From positions 2,961,748-3,025,747 of the forward strand of contig NZ_CP036266.1 in the NCBI RefSeq assembly GCF_007744075.1: a stretch of DNA of 64,000 nucleotides. The letters run 5' to 3'. Both the position numbers and the translations under genes were made by a program. Positions within the stretch are counted from its first letter, which is position 1; every line of letters begins with the position of its first letter. Below the pieces are notes generated by a model that saw only the letters and a program-made list of their open reading frames with translations, was not told the DNA's origin and ran no database searches. Shown piece by piece: positions 55,810-64,000 of this stretch. Source of the DNA: Gimesia chilikensis (GTDB lineage: Bacteria > Planctomycetota > Planctomycetia > Planctomycetales > Planctomycetaceae).

Positions 55810-56544
55810 TTAAAACTCAATTTCCATCAGATCTTCACCGAGTATTGTATTCGGAAAGAGCTTCTGGGCAACTTCAATTCCTACCGGATCATCGCCGGTC
55901 TGCTGAGGATCAATGTGTGTCAGTACCAGCTTTCCAACGCCGGCATCTCGCGCCAGTTCTGCAACAGGGGTTGTGTGGCTGTGTCCGGTTTTATCAGCCC
56001 ATTCAGCCTGCTCGTCTGGAAAATAACATTCATGGATGAGCAGGTCGACACCTTTGACAAATTCAAGATGCTGCTCCGGATGGGATGTATCTGTAACGTA
56101 AGCCAGAGAATGGCCGGGCCAGTCGATTCGATAACCGACGGATCCTCCAGGATGTTCCAGGTTGATGTGGCGGAGAGTGCCCTGCTCCGGAACCGAGACC
56201 TGTTCAGGTAGGGTGATGAATTCGTAATCGGGAAGCAGCGGGAAAATTTCTTCGCTGAACAAGTGAGCCTGAATGGCATCCAGCTTGGAAGCTTCGCCAT
56301 AGACTTTGACAGAATCAACCTGTCCGGTCAGCATGGGAACCAGAAAGAATGAGAGTCCGACAATATGGTCCAGGTGCGCGTGTGTCAGAAAGATCTGCAG
56401 GTCTCGGGTTTGCATGTATTGGGGAACGCGAAAGAAACTGGTTCCTGCATCAAAGATGATCCCGGACTCCGGCAGCATCAGACAGGCGGTATGTCGACGA
56501 TCATTCGGGTGGTATCCGCCTGTTCCCAGCAACACGATACGCAT
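55810..56544 (-). CDS. Metallo-beta-lactamase fold hydrolase (ribonuclease Z-like)
   Basis: A 244-residue MBL-fold enzyme. The signature THAHLDH (H55, H57, D59, H60) binds zinc and is followed by IVGLSFFLVPM. Later ligands are in VTDTSHP (D, H near 152) and LTHIDP near 210. The start MRIVLLGTGGYHPNDRRHT resembles RNase Z and phosphodiesterase-like members, but the family's exosite arm is not evident. It starts at ATG with GAGGGAG upstream. The methyltransferase gene follows 55 bp downstream on the same strand, so the two may be co-transcribed. Confidence 0.85.
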   Translation of the reverse strand: MRIVLLGTGGYHPNDRRHTACLMLPESGIIFDAGTSFFRVPQYMQTRDLQIFLTHAHLDHIVGLSFFLVPMLTGQVDSVKVYGEASKLDAIQAHLFSEEIFPLLPDYEFITLPEQVSVPEQGTLRHINLEHPGGSVGYRIDWPGHSLAYVTDTSHPEQHLEFVKGVDLLIHECYFPDEQAEWADKTGHSHTTPVAELARDAGVGKLVLTHIDPQQTGDDPVGIEVAQKLFPNTILGEDLMEIEF

Positions 56545-56576
56545 TGTCTCACTCCCTCACCACTCATCATGAAAAT

Positions 56577-56615
56577 GCCCGTTAATAAAGTGTTATTATG
56601 GCTTTATTAACGGGC
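56577..56615. repeat. Perfect 13-bp inverted repeat between gnd and the MBL gene
   Basis: GCCCGTTAATAAA (56577-56589) and TTTATTAACGGGC (56603-56615) flank a 13-base loop. It lies 32 bp upstream of the MBL start and 61 bp after the gnd stop. It could be the gnd terminator (no clear T run follows on the minus strand) or an operator for the MBL gene. Confidence 0.6.
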
Positions 56616-56676
56616 AAATGGATAGTCTGGCTACAGTGGAACCAGCCAGGTGATTCGAAGAGACCCGCTGAGGGGC

Positions 56677-58113
56677 TTACGAATCGAGGCGACGCTCACG
56701 AATCCAGTCGGTGTGGAACGTGCCTTCTTTGTCCATCCGCTGATAGGTGTGAGCACCGAAGTAGTCACGTTGAGCCTGCAGCAGGTTGGCAGGCAGTCGT
56801 GCCTGACGATAGCCGTCATAGTAGCTGAGAGCTGCTGTGAAGCTGGGAACTGGCAGGCCAAGTTCGACAGCAGTGGCCACAACACGACGCCAGCTGGGCT
56901 GGGCTTTTTCAACAGCATTGCGGAAGAAGTCGTCCAGCAGGAGGTTTTCCAGTTCCGGATTTTTGTCGAAGGCGGCTTTAATGTCCTGCAGGAAGGTTGA
57001 ACGAATGATACAACCACCACGCCAGAGCAGAGCGATGTCGCCATTGTTGAGTTTCCAGCCAAAGTGTTCTGCGGCGGAGTTCAACTGTACGTAGCCTTGA
57101 GCATAGCTACACAGTTTAGATGCGTAGAGTGCCTGGCGAACGTCTTCGATGAACTGATCCCGGTCACCTTCGAATTTTTTATCGGGACCGCTCAGAATTT
57201 TGGAAGCCCGGACGCGTGCTTCTTTCTGGGCTGACAGGCAACGGGCGTAAACAGCTTCGGTAATCAGTGTGGTGGGGACGCCCAGATCAAGAGCGTGCTG
57301 GCTCATCCACTTACCGGTACCCTTCTGTTTGGCGGTGTCCAGAATCTTATCGACGAGATAGTCGCCGGTTTCTCCATCCAGTACGGTGAAGATGTCGCGG
57401 GTGATTTCGATCAGGTAACTTTCAAGTTCGCCACGATTCCATTCATCAAAGACTTTGTAGAGCTCTTCATTTGTGAGGCCCAGGGCATGCTTCAGAATGT
57501 AGTATGATTCGCAGATCAGCTGCATATCACCGTATTCGATACCGTTGTGAACCATTTTCACGTAATGGCCGGCACCCGCTTCTCCTACCCATTCGCAACA
57601 TGGAATGTCGTTGTTTTCACCAACCTTGGCAGAGATATCCTGCAGAATCGATTTGACGTGTGGCCAGCCGTCGGGGGAACCACCGGGCATGATGCTGGGG
57701 CCTTTGAGCGCCCCTTCCTCACCACCGGAAACACCGGTACCGATAAACAGGAGTCCTGCATCTTCGACTTCTTTGGTCCGTCGATTGGTATCATCAAAGT
57801 GTGTGTTTCCACCGTCAATAATGATATCGCCCGGGCTGAGCATGCCTTTCAGGTCGTCAATAATGGCATCAACAGCAGGGCCGGCTTTAACCATCAGCAT
57901 GACTTTACGAGGAGTAGCCAGGTTATCGACCAGCTCTTGCAGGGTATGGTAACCCGTAATCTGCTGCTCATCTGTTTTCTGGCTGACGAATTCGTCTGTG
58001 GTGCTCGTGGTACGGTTGAATACACCAACGGAATAACCGTGATTGGCCATATTCAAGACCAGGTTTTGTCCCATCACTGCCAGGCCGACCAGGCCGATAT
58101 CGTGTTTTGACAT
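56677..58113 (-). CDS. gnd: 6-phosphogluconate dehydrogenase (decarboxylating)
   Basis: A 478-residue oxidative pentose-phosphate enzyme converting 6-phosphogluconate to ribulose 5-phosphate, with NADP reduction. The N-terminal Rossmann motif is GLAVMGQNLVLNMANHG (10-26), then NRTTS. The substrate site is GTGVSGGEEGA near 126-136 and the catalytic lysine is in VKMVHNGIEYGDMQLI near 184. The C-terminal tail RMDKEGTFHTDW closes the neighbouring active site. It is the last gene of a pfk-HAD-gnd operon, 86 bp after the HAD gene. Confidence 0.96.
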   Translation of the reverse strand: MSKHDIGLVGLAVMGQNLVLNMANHGYSVGVFNRTTSTTDEFVSQKTDEQQITGYHTLQELVDNLATPRKVMLMVKAGPAVDAIIDDLKGMLSPGDIIIDGGNTHFDDTNRRTKEVEDAGLLFIGTGVSGGEEGALKGPSIMPGGSPDGWPHVKSILQDISAKVGENNDIPCCEWVGEAGAGHYVKMVHNGIEYGDMQLICESYYILKHALGLTNEELYKVFDEWNRGELESYLIEITRDIFTVLDGETGDYLVDKILDTAKQKGTGKWMSQHALDLGVPTTLITEAVYARCLSAQKEARVRASKILSGPDKKFEGDRDQFIEDVRQALYASKLCSYAQGYVQLNSAAEHFGWKLNNGDIALLWRGGCIIRSTFLQDIKAAFDKNPELENLLLDDFFRNAVEKAQPSWRRVVATAVELGLPVPSFTAALSYYDGYRQARLPANLLQAQRDYFGAHTYQRMDKEGTFHTDWIRERRLDS

Positions 58114-58199
58114 GGAAATTTCTTCTTCGCTTTTAATGTTCTGTGATTAAATAATACTGTGACTGCTATGTCATTCCTGAGCTCAGGATCGTCTCTGGT

Positions 58200-59084
58200 T
58201 TACTTCTTCCAGGGAGGGAGTTCCGGCAGGTAACTGTCGAATTCAGCAATCAGTTTCGCCTGATATTCTCCTGCAAATTCACCGTTCAGGAATTTGTCAC
58301 AGGCTTCGCCAATGAAGCGTTCCCAACTGGCTTCTTCTGCACCAGGGTTGATTGGGTAGAAAAGTGCTCCTACAGCTTCCGCGGCTTTCATGTCGCCGGG
58401 AGCATCGCCGATCATCAGGACTTTGTTTTCTTCGTATCCAAAGTTCTTTGCCTGACCCAATGTTTCTTTTTTGCTGCCTGCTTCCTGGCCGCAAATCGCA
58501 TCAACGTATTGTGCGATGTCGTGTTCTTCCCACTCTTTATTGAGTGCTTCGTTGGGAGTCGCAGAGCAGACAATCATGTCGGCGACCGGATCCAGCTTGA
58601 TCAGGCTTTCGCGAACATTCGGATAAGGGGGCACGTCGTGCACCATGTCGGCGATCATCTCGTTGACTGCGAGTGACCACTTCAGAGCCAGTTCCAGATC
58701 AGCATCTTTGGTTTTCTCAACTTCGGCAGCCAGAGTGGGATTACCGAGTTTGGTTTCCCGTTCGATCCAGTCTCTCACACCCTGGAGACGCGGAATGGTC
58801 ACGTTCCGGGAAATGACTTCCGGGCGTTCTTCCAGCAGGTCCAGAGCCAGAGTGTAGGAAATGAAACGGTTGGCCCCACGCCATTTGGAGTAGAGGTTCG
58901 TGAACTCAGCCGCTTCACGAGCATACTTGGAAATGGGTTGCAGGCCAAAATAGTTGATAAAGTTGGGAATGAAACACTCTTTGTGTTTAATTTCCATGGA
59001 ATCGAAGGCACACCCGTCTGAGTCGATGCCGATCAGAAACTCACTCTTCTTCTCAAACTTGGTATCCAGAGGATTATCCGACAC
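58200..59084 (-). CDS. HAD family hydrolase in a sugar-phosphate operon
   Basis: A 294-residue HAD-superfamily hydrolase. Motif I is IGIDSDGCAFDSM (D21, D23), the motif II threonine/serine is in IVCSATPNEAL and motif III/IV residues are around NKVLMIGDAPGDMKAAE. A large helical cap of about 120 residues lies between motifs I and II. It starts at GTG with GGGAG upstream and sits between pfk (43 bp) and gnd (86 bp). A phosphatase acting on a hexose or pentose phosphate, or a metabolite-repair role, is likely but inferred. Confidence 0.82.
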   Translation of the reverse strand: MSDNPLDTKFEKKSEFLIGIDSDGCAFDSMEIKHKECFIPNFINYFGLQPISKYAREAAEFTNLYSKWRGANRFISYTLALDLLEERPEVISRNVTIPRLQGVRDWIERETKLGNPTLAAEVEKTKDADLELALKWSLAVNEMIADMVHDVPPYPNVRESLIKLDPVADMIVCSATPNEALNKEWEEHDIAQYVDAICGQEAGSKKETLGQAKNFGYEENKVLMIGDAPGDMKAAEAVGALFYPINPGAEEASWERFIGEACDKFLNGEFAGEYQAKLIAEFDSYLPELPPWKK

Positions 59085-59127
59085 AATTGTCTCCCGTATG
59101 TATTAAATAGCTTATGTATGTAGAGGT

Positions 59128-60414
59128 TTATCTGTCTGCCTGGGGAACGTACTTAGGCAGTTTCTGGTCCGAGAACAGCGGCTGCAGTTGAGCCAGTCTC
59201 ATCCGCCCATTGATCATGGGGATGCTGGGCCAGTCGTTACCGACCAGAGGCTTACAGTATTTGACGAAATCGTCTGTCACGTCCATCCCGTCGGCTGTAA
59301 TCCAGTTTTTGGGGAAAGTACGCTCGCTGTTCGCGACTTCGGGCAGTGGCACCTTGTCGTAACGGACATTGTATCCCGGGCCTTCAGCACGGAGAATGGT
59401 TGACATGTAACCTGATTCTCCAGCGGCAGCCAGCAGGGCTGCTTTCTGACCTGCACCGTATGCTTCATCCAGGTCAACGGTAGAAGCGTATGCGATGTTA
59501 TGACGCTGGTCAGTTCCCGGAACGTTGGCGCGGGCGGCGCCTTTCACTGCCAGTCCACGCTCGTTTAATTCATTGACCAGCAACTGGGCTACGGTCAACT
59601 GGCTGGAACTGAACTGGGTGTGTCCGAAGGAATCTTTCGTTTCCCCGATATCACCCAGGGAGAGTCCTTCACTGACAACTACGATTAGACGGCCGTCTTT
59701 GCGCAGCTGGTCGTTGACCTGTGCATGGATCTGCTCGATGCTGATCGGATTTTCTGCAAGGTAAATCTGCATCGGGATCTTGCGCTGAGGGTCTGCCAGT
59801 CGGGCAGCAGCCGGGATAAAGCCGATTTTACGTCCCATGGCCTGAAGCACCAGCACAGGGTCGGCGGGACAACTGCCCCGGTTTTCTTCATTGGCCATCT
59901 GGACCATACTCATCCAGTAGCGGGCGGTACTACCGTACCCGGGAGTGTGGTCGATCAGTTTGAATTCGCTGTCTCCCACATCGTTATCGATGGTTTTGGG
60001 AACTCCGATGCCAACGACATCCACGCCCCGCTCTGTTGCCATCTGAGCGACTTTATTGGCCGTGTCCATGGAGTCATTTCCGCCGATGTAACAGAAATAG
60101 CCGATGTTGTGTGCCTTGAAAACTTCAACGATCCGATCGAAGTCCTCATTCTGATGATCTTTCAGCTTGTAACGGCAGGTTCCCACGGAACCGGCGGCAG
60201 GCGTGACCCGCAGCAGAGCGATTTCTTCAGGAGACTGGCCGCTCAGATTCAGCAGTTCTTCTTTGAGCACACCTTCGATGCCATGCCAGCCAGCGTAGAT
60301 TGTGCCGATTTCGGGAAGATCTCTCGCAGTTTCGACTAAACCTCTCAGGCTGTTGTTGATGACCGGTGAAGGTCCACCAGACTGTGCCACGATCATATTC
60401 TTGGGACTTGCCAC
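59128..60414 (-). CDS. pfkA: 6-phosphofructokinase, probably PPi-dependent
   Basis: A 428-residue phosphofructokinase. The donor loop reads YIGGNDSMDTANKV near 112-125, with Asp in the place where ATP-dependent enzymes have Gly. The next motif GVPKTIDNDVG carries the Lys typical of PPi-PFK. The substrate motifs QAMGRKIGF and the start IVAQSGGPSPVINNSL also fit. The PPi preference is inferred from those residues, not shown. GTG 60414 is preceded by GAGGAG. It is the first gene of the pfk-HAD-gnd unit, placing glycolysis and the pentose pathway under one promoter. Confidence 0.9.
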   Translation of the reverse strand: MASPKNMIVAQSGGPSPVINNSLRGLVETARDLPEIGTIYAGWHGIEGVLKEELLNLSGQSPEEIALLRVTPAAGSVGTCRYKLKDHQNEDFDRIVEVFKAHNIGYFCYIGGNDSMDTANKVAQMATERGVDVVGIGVPKTIDNDVGDSEFKLIDHTPGYGSTARYWMSMVQMANEENRGSCPADPVLVLQAMGRKIGFIPAAARLADPQRKIPMQIYLAENPISIEQIHAQVNDQLRKDGRLIVVVSEGLSLGDIGETKDSFGHTQFSSSQLTVAQLLVNELNERGLAVKGAARANVPGTDQRHNIAYASTVDLDEAYGAGQKAALLAAAGESGYMSTILRAEGPGYNVRYDKVPLPEVANSERTFPKNWITADGMDVTDDFVKYCKPLVGNDWPSIPMINGRMRLAQLQPLFSDQKLPKYVPQADR

Positions 60415-60918
60415 GTTTTCTCCTCACTCTGCTGTAGTCTATTCATTGAAATACCCTTTCCTCACCGGAACTGGGGTATCTCTGACGGATACTTTAAACA
60501 CGCATGAATTGATCATTCTGATAGCTACGGTCGGAAACAGACCGGCAGTGTCGTGTTGAATTTCAGGAAAATTCCGCGAGTGTCAGAATGATCGATTCCT
60601 TACAAATCAATTAAGGCGTTTACGAACGCTTCCCACAGTTATTCAGGCGAATTTCAGAAGGCTTGTGTGGTAAAGTGTTAATCTGAAAAAGGTTGCGATT
60701 AACAATTCCGTTTCCTGAGCGGGCGGAAGATAGCCTCTGTGCAGTGTGGGTGATCTCGTTAAAAGACTCACAAAGACTTGTTTTCACTCACTAATTCGGG
60801 ATGTTACACGATTTGAGGCGTTAATTCAAAGTATCACCCTAGCGCCAATGGAGAAAGTTCCGGGAAAGTTGGGAATGTCAAATGTCCTTAGAGGAAGGCT
60901 GCTCTTAAGTTAATGTCT
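60415..60918. other. Gene-free stretch upstream of pfk
   Basis: This 504-bp region separates pfk (minus) from the STN-like gene (minus). It contains the pfk operon promoter. I see no RNA gene or strong repeat; no long open frame is convincing. Confidence 0.45.
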
Positions 60919-62142
60919 CTAATTATCGGGTGTCAAAGACACCTTGATCCCCTCAATTTGATAAGACAGATTGAGAGGGCCGAACAGGACATCAAAAAAC
61001 TCATTCGCATCCGCGTTCTGGACCGAAATATCGATTCTCTGAGTGAGATCGACGCCAGCTTGATTTAACTGCTGAGGCTGATACTCAAATTCAATTCCGG
61101 ACTGCTCCAGTTTCTGCATGACGGCCAGTACCGGGACTTTCTGAGCCCGAAGCGTGAACTTACGGCGTTGAATGGGAAGTACGTCAATTTGAGGAGTTCC
61201 CATCTTACGAACAGGGCGCTTTGAGGGATTCAGTTCTGCTTCAACTTTTTCCTGAAGGTCAGCAGAAGCATCAACCAGCAGCATCCTGCCTTCCCTGGTG
61301 ATCATCGCTGCAGGGAACAATTCTTTGAGATGTTCAATCGTTTCATTCAGGGAACGTCCTCGGGATGAGTATGTTTTTTGAACAGTCACATGATCCGGAA
61401 CAGGCAAAAGCCGAATCGCGGTTCCCTGCTTTTCCCAGAGGAAGGTCAGATTCAGTTGATTTAACACCAGGAGCAGTGCTTCATTGGCATTCACTGCCAT
61501 CAGGGCGCCATGTGACCACAAATCATGGGGAATTCGCTCTGGATTACTGATGGTAATCTGATAGGAGTCTGCTATCTGATTGAGTAATTGAACCGGCGTA
61601 TCGAGATCCTGATAGTAAAACGACTTATTCCTGGAAAGCTGAGTTGCTCGCGTTTTCATATCAGGTTGATTGTCTGACAGAGCGAGCAATTCCTGCTGCT
61701 TTTGTGCCAGCAGGGTTTTGAATGTCCCCATGGCCTGATCAGGTCCCAGGTAGACGTTACTTCCGACAACGATGGCTCTGGCGTGGAGCGCCGAGGCAAT
61801 CTCATCCAACCCCGCTTCCACGCTCTGGTTCTGAAGATCAATTTTGAGAGTCGTGGATGGATCGATGCGGCGGTCGAGGATCAGAGAAATCTGTTGTGTT
61901 TTTTCAATCCTTTCCAGAACCGTTCGAATTCCCACATTTGACCAGGAGGCAGAGATTGGCTGAGCCAGGGCATGCCTGAAATTGCGTTCTACCAGATAAA
62001 GTGGTTGATCCCGGTTGAGAATGACGGGAGATTCTGTTGTCAGTTGGGCAATCAGTTCCGATTGCGTAATAAACATTGTCAGGCACATCGAAAACAGGCT
62101 GGCAATGATGTACGGGAGATTCCGGGGGGCGGACTGACGCAC
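60919..62142 (-). CDS. Exported protein with repeated secretin/TonB short N-terminal (STN)-like domains
   Basis: A 407-residue protein with a signal peptide (about 12-33, ending ELIAQ). Residues about 65-135 look like an STN domain (VLERIEKTQQISLILDRRID...NQSVEAGLDEIASALHARAI). A secretin-N-like stretch follows near 255-300 (GRSLNETIEHLKELFPAAMI). A second STN-like unit ends the protein (VLAVMQKLEQSGIEFEYQP). There is no secretin pore domain, so it is either a periplasmic partner of a separate channel or a signalling protein. It starts at GTG. A GlnGln-rich linker near 145-160 is helical. Confidence 0.65.
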   Translation of the reverse strand: MRQSAPRNLPYIIASLFSMCLTMFITQSELIAQLTTESPVILNRDQPLYLVERNFRHALAQPISASWSNVGIRTVLERIEKTQQISLILDRRIDPSTTLKIDLQNQSVEAGLDEIASALHARAIVVGSNVYLGPDQAMGTFKTLLAQKQQELLALSDNQPDMKTRATQLSRNKSFYYQDLDTPVQLLNQIADSYQITISNPERIPHDLWSHGALMAVNANEALLLVLNQLNLTFLWEKQGTAIRLLPVPDHVTVQKTYSSRGRSLNETIEHLKELFPAAMITREGRMLLVDASADLQEKVEAELNPSKRPVRKMGTPQIDVLPIQRRKFTLRAQKVPVLAVMQKLEQSGIEFEYQPQQLNQAGVDLTQRIDISVQNADANEFFDVLFGPLNLSYQIEGIKVSLTPDN

Positions 62143-62301
62143 TTTTCAGAACTTTCTATAGGACTGTCTTCCAATGCAGGAAAACGGAAATCAGGTGCTG
62201 GAGTGTGACTTGTTTCCATGATACCATATCAAAGGAGTCTATGCCTGCCCATTTGTGCGGGAGATATGCGAAAATACTTATCTGAAGAGAGTTAAGGCGC
62301 T

Positions 62302-64000
62302 ATGCAGAAGTTACAGGCTGTCGGCATTGATTTGGGAACTACCTATTCTTGCATCGCTCATCTGAATGAACATGGAGAGCCGGTCACCATTCCCAATCTG
62401 GAAGGTGAACTATCTACTCCCTCCGTGGCTATGTTTGACGGCGCTGAAGTGATTGTTGGCACTGAAGCGCTCAGGCACGCCATCGTTAATCCGCAGAATG
62501 TGGTTCAGCATGCGAAACGCTTTCTGGGTAAGCAGGATTTTCGATGGGAAATTGACGGGCGCTACTTTTCTCCCCGGGATATCTCTGCATTCATCCTGAA
62601 GAAGCTTTTAGCTTCCGCTGAGGAACGTATCGGACGGATTGATTCGGCCGTCATCACTGTTCCGGCTCAGTTCAGCGATTTGCAGCGACAGGAAACAATC
62701 GCGGCTGGTAAGCAGGCAGGACTGACACAGGTCGATCTGATCAATGAACCGGTGGCTGCTGCCCTGTGTTACGTGCTGGGGTCCGAGGGGATGTGGTTTG
62801 CCGAACTTGCAGAAGAGCAGCGCATTCTGGTTTACGACCTGGGCGGAGGTACGTTCGACCTGTCACTGGTTAAGTACCAGAAAGATGAAGTAGAAGTGAT
62901 TGCCAGTGGCGGTGATCTCAAACTGGGGGGGATTGACTGGAACAGTACACTGCAGGCATCAGTGGCTGAGCAGTTTTACAATGAGTTCGGCATCAATCCC
63001 TGCAACGATCCGGAAAGCCTGCAGTATCTCGCGAACGAAGTTGAACAGGCGAAACGCAGCCTGACTGTCAGACCCAAAACCACCCTGGCTTGCCAGGTTG
63101 GCTCACAGCGTAAAACTTATCAGATTACACAGTCTCAGTTTGAGCAACTCAGTAAAGGGCTGGTCGATCGCACCACTGAAATCACCCGGGCACTGTTGAA
63201 GGACAACAATATGGGCTGGGCCCATGTGGATGTTGTGCTGACCACGGGGGGATCCTCCCGCATGCCCATGATTCGTGATGCTCTGAAACAGGCCAGCGGT
63301 ACAACACAGAATCTGTCATTACCCCCGGATCAGTCGATTGCCCATGGTGCAGCTTATTATGCGGGAATGTTGCTCAGTAACCGGGAATACGCGGAATCGA
63401 TTCTGACGAAGGATGCCGCAAGTCGACTGTCCAAAATGAAGCAGCATAGCGTCAACGCGCGGTCACTGGGCTTTCTGGTGCGTGACCAGACGGGACAACA
63501 GCGGATACCGCATTATCTCTTGCCGGCTAATACAAAGTTGCCGGCAGCGGTCAAACATACCTATGGAACTGTCTCCCCTGATCAACGCCGGGTGCATCTA
63601 AAGCTGATCGAAAGTGGCGCTTCTCAGGATGAACCATTTGTCATTCTGGGGAACTGCAAAATTGAAGGACTGCCTCCGAATCTGCCGGTCGATTCCAAAA
63701 TCGAAGTACAGATGGAATATGATGCGGAAGCACGTGTGCACGTTTCCGCTAAAGATTTGACAAGCGGAAAAGAGGCACGGATTGAAATTTCTCGGGAGCA
63801 GAACCTGATATCCACAGCACCTGCAACTGCAGAGGCCACTCCGTCGGACGGGACACAGAAAGATTCTCAGTCTGATCCGTTGATGCTGCAGGAAATACTG
63901 GATCAGGCAGAATCCATCAAAGCGGAGCGTAAGGAGCAGAAAGCTGCGCCTCGGGAATCTTTTACCACTAAACCGAATCCTGTGGCACGTGGACTGGACA
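62302..64000 (+). CDS. Hsp70/DnaK family protein (partial, runs off the window)
   Basis: The frame starts at ATG 62302 (AAGG upstream) and is still open at the window end, giving 566 codons. It is a Hsp70 ATPase: VGIDLGTTYSCIAHL (7-21), AVITVPAQFSDLQRQET near 117, NEPVAAALCYVLG near 151, YDLGGGTFDLSLV near 177 and TTGGSSRMPMIRDAL near 313. The substrate-binding domain follows from about 385. The linker DVLLLD-type motif seen in DnaK is not evident and the start lacks classical DnaK features, so it may be a divergent Hsp70 paralogue. The end of the gene is missing. Confidence 0.88.
   Translation, partial: MQKLQAVGIDLGTTYSCIAHLNEHGEPVTIPNLEGELSTPSVAMFDGAEVIVGTEALRHAIVNPQNVVQHAKRFLGKQDFRWEIDGRYFSPRDISAFILKKLLASAEERIGRIDSAVITVPAQFSDLQRQETIAAGKQAGLTQVDLINEPVAAALCYVLGSEGMWFAELAEEQRILVYDLGGGTFDLSLVKYQKDEVEVIASGGDLKLGGIDWNSTLQASVAEQFYNEFGINPCNDPESLQYLANEVEQAKRSLTVRPKTTLACQVGSQRKTYQITQSQFEQLSKGLVDRTTEITRALLKDNNMGWAHVDVVLTTGGSSRMPMIRDALKQASGTTQNLSLPPDQSIAHGAAYYAGMLLSNREYAESILTKDAASRLSKMKQHSVNARSLGFLVRDQTGQQRIPHYLLPANTKLPAAVKHTYGTVSPDQRRVHLKLIESGASQDEPFVILGNCKIEGLPPNLPVDSKIEVQMEYDAEARVHVSAKDLTSGKEARIEISREQNLISTAPATAEATPSDGTQKDSQSDPLMLQEILDQAESIKAERKEQKAAPRESFTTKPNPVARGLD

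Noticed and set aside
1..64000. Prophage, insertion sequence, CRISPR or defence system
   Set aside because: No transposase, integrase, Cas, terminase or toxin-antitoxin gene, and no regularly spaced direct repeats were found by reading both strands.

Overview
The window looks like chromosomal DNA of a planctomycete, most likely a Gimesia/Planctomyces-type member of the Planctomycetia. This is inferred from the gene families: a cytochrome/DUF1549/DUF1553 protein paired with a DUF1501 Tat-exported protein, two sulfatases, three PQQ-type beta-propeller proteins, Gfo/Idh/MocA and zinc dehydrogenases, and a planctomycete-style Tad (Flp) pilus locus. No sequence comparison could be run. Nothing looks like a prophage, insertion sequence, integron or CRISPR array.

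Layout. 0-9 kb is housekeeping: lysA and asd (lysine/diaminopimelate), purD-comB, a single-chain glycyl-tRNA synthetase, a secreted FAD oxidoreductase and a tRNA-Gly(CCC). 8.7-21.4 kb holds extracytoplasmic catabolic genes: a 1.56-kb-residue propeller protein, the DUF1549/DUF1501 pair, a sulfatase, a zinc alcohol dehydrogenase and a Gfo/Idh/MocA oxidoreductase. 21.4-26 kb has an ACT-domain protein, a HAD phosphatase and a translationally coupled pair made of a GT-C-like membrane protein and a membrane-anchored protein with a QW-type motif. 26.4-34 kb is a Tad locus: three tandem Flp-like pilins, cpaB, tadA, tadB, tadC, and a convergent sigma-54 activator. 34.5-40.6 kb has a secreted coiled-coil protein, tRNA-Cys(GCA), an unknown possible DNA-binding protein, an HtrA-like protease, a STAS protein, an orphan canonical Flp pilin and another secreted coiled-coil protein. 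40.6-47.5 kb has two paralogous propeller proteins, a RidA protein, a membrane endonuclease/exonuclease/phosphatase protein and a sulfatase with a HEAT-like tail. 47.6-60.4 kb is again mostly housekeeping: a divergent ileS, trmL, an aldo/keto reductase, a 29-residue basic protein, a ferredoxin-NADP reductase, a methyltransferase, an MBL hydrolase, and a pfk-HAD-gnd operon. The window ends with a protein built of secretin-N-like domains and the start of an Hsp70 gene.

The most interesting theme is pilus control. Sequences fitting -24/-12 sigma-54 promoters, with exact 12-bp GG-to-GC spacing, lie in front of the first tad pilin (26293-26308) and of the orphan pilin 13 kb away (39548-39563). A sigma-54 activator with a degenerate receiver-like N-terminus sits at the end of the tad genes. 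The locus lacks a recognisable secretin, TadZ and prepilin peptidase. The pilins have unusual processing sites: Glu at +6 instead of +5 in two, and no Glu in the third. Together these suggest a pilus or secretion regulon different from the standard proteobacterial Tad system. Other items worth checking are an IleRS with non-standard HIGH and KMSKS motifs, the 29-residue mS38/bS22-like protein, and an operon that joins PPi-type phosphofructokinase, an unknown HAD phosphatase and 6-phosphogluconate dehydrogenase.
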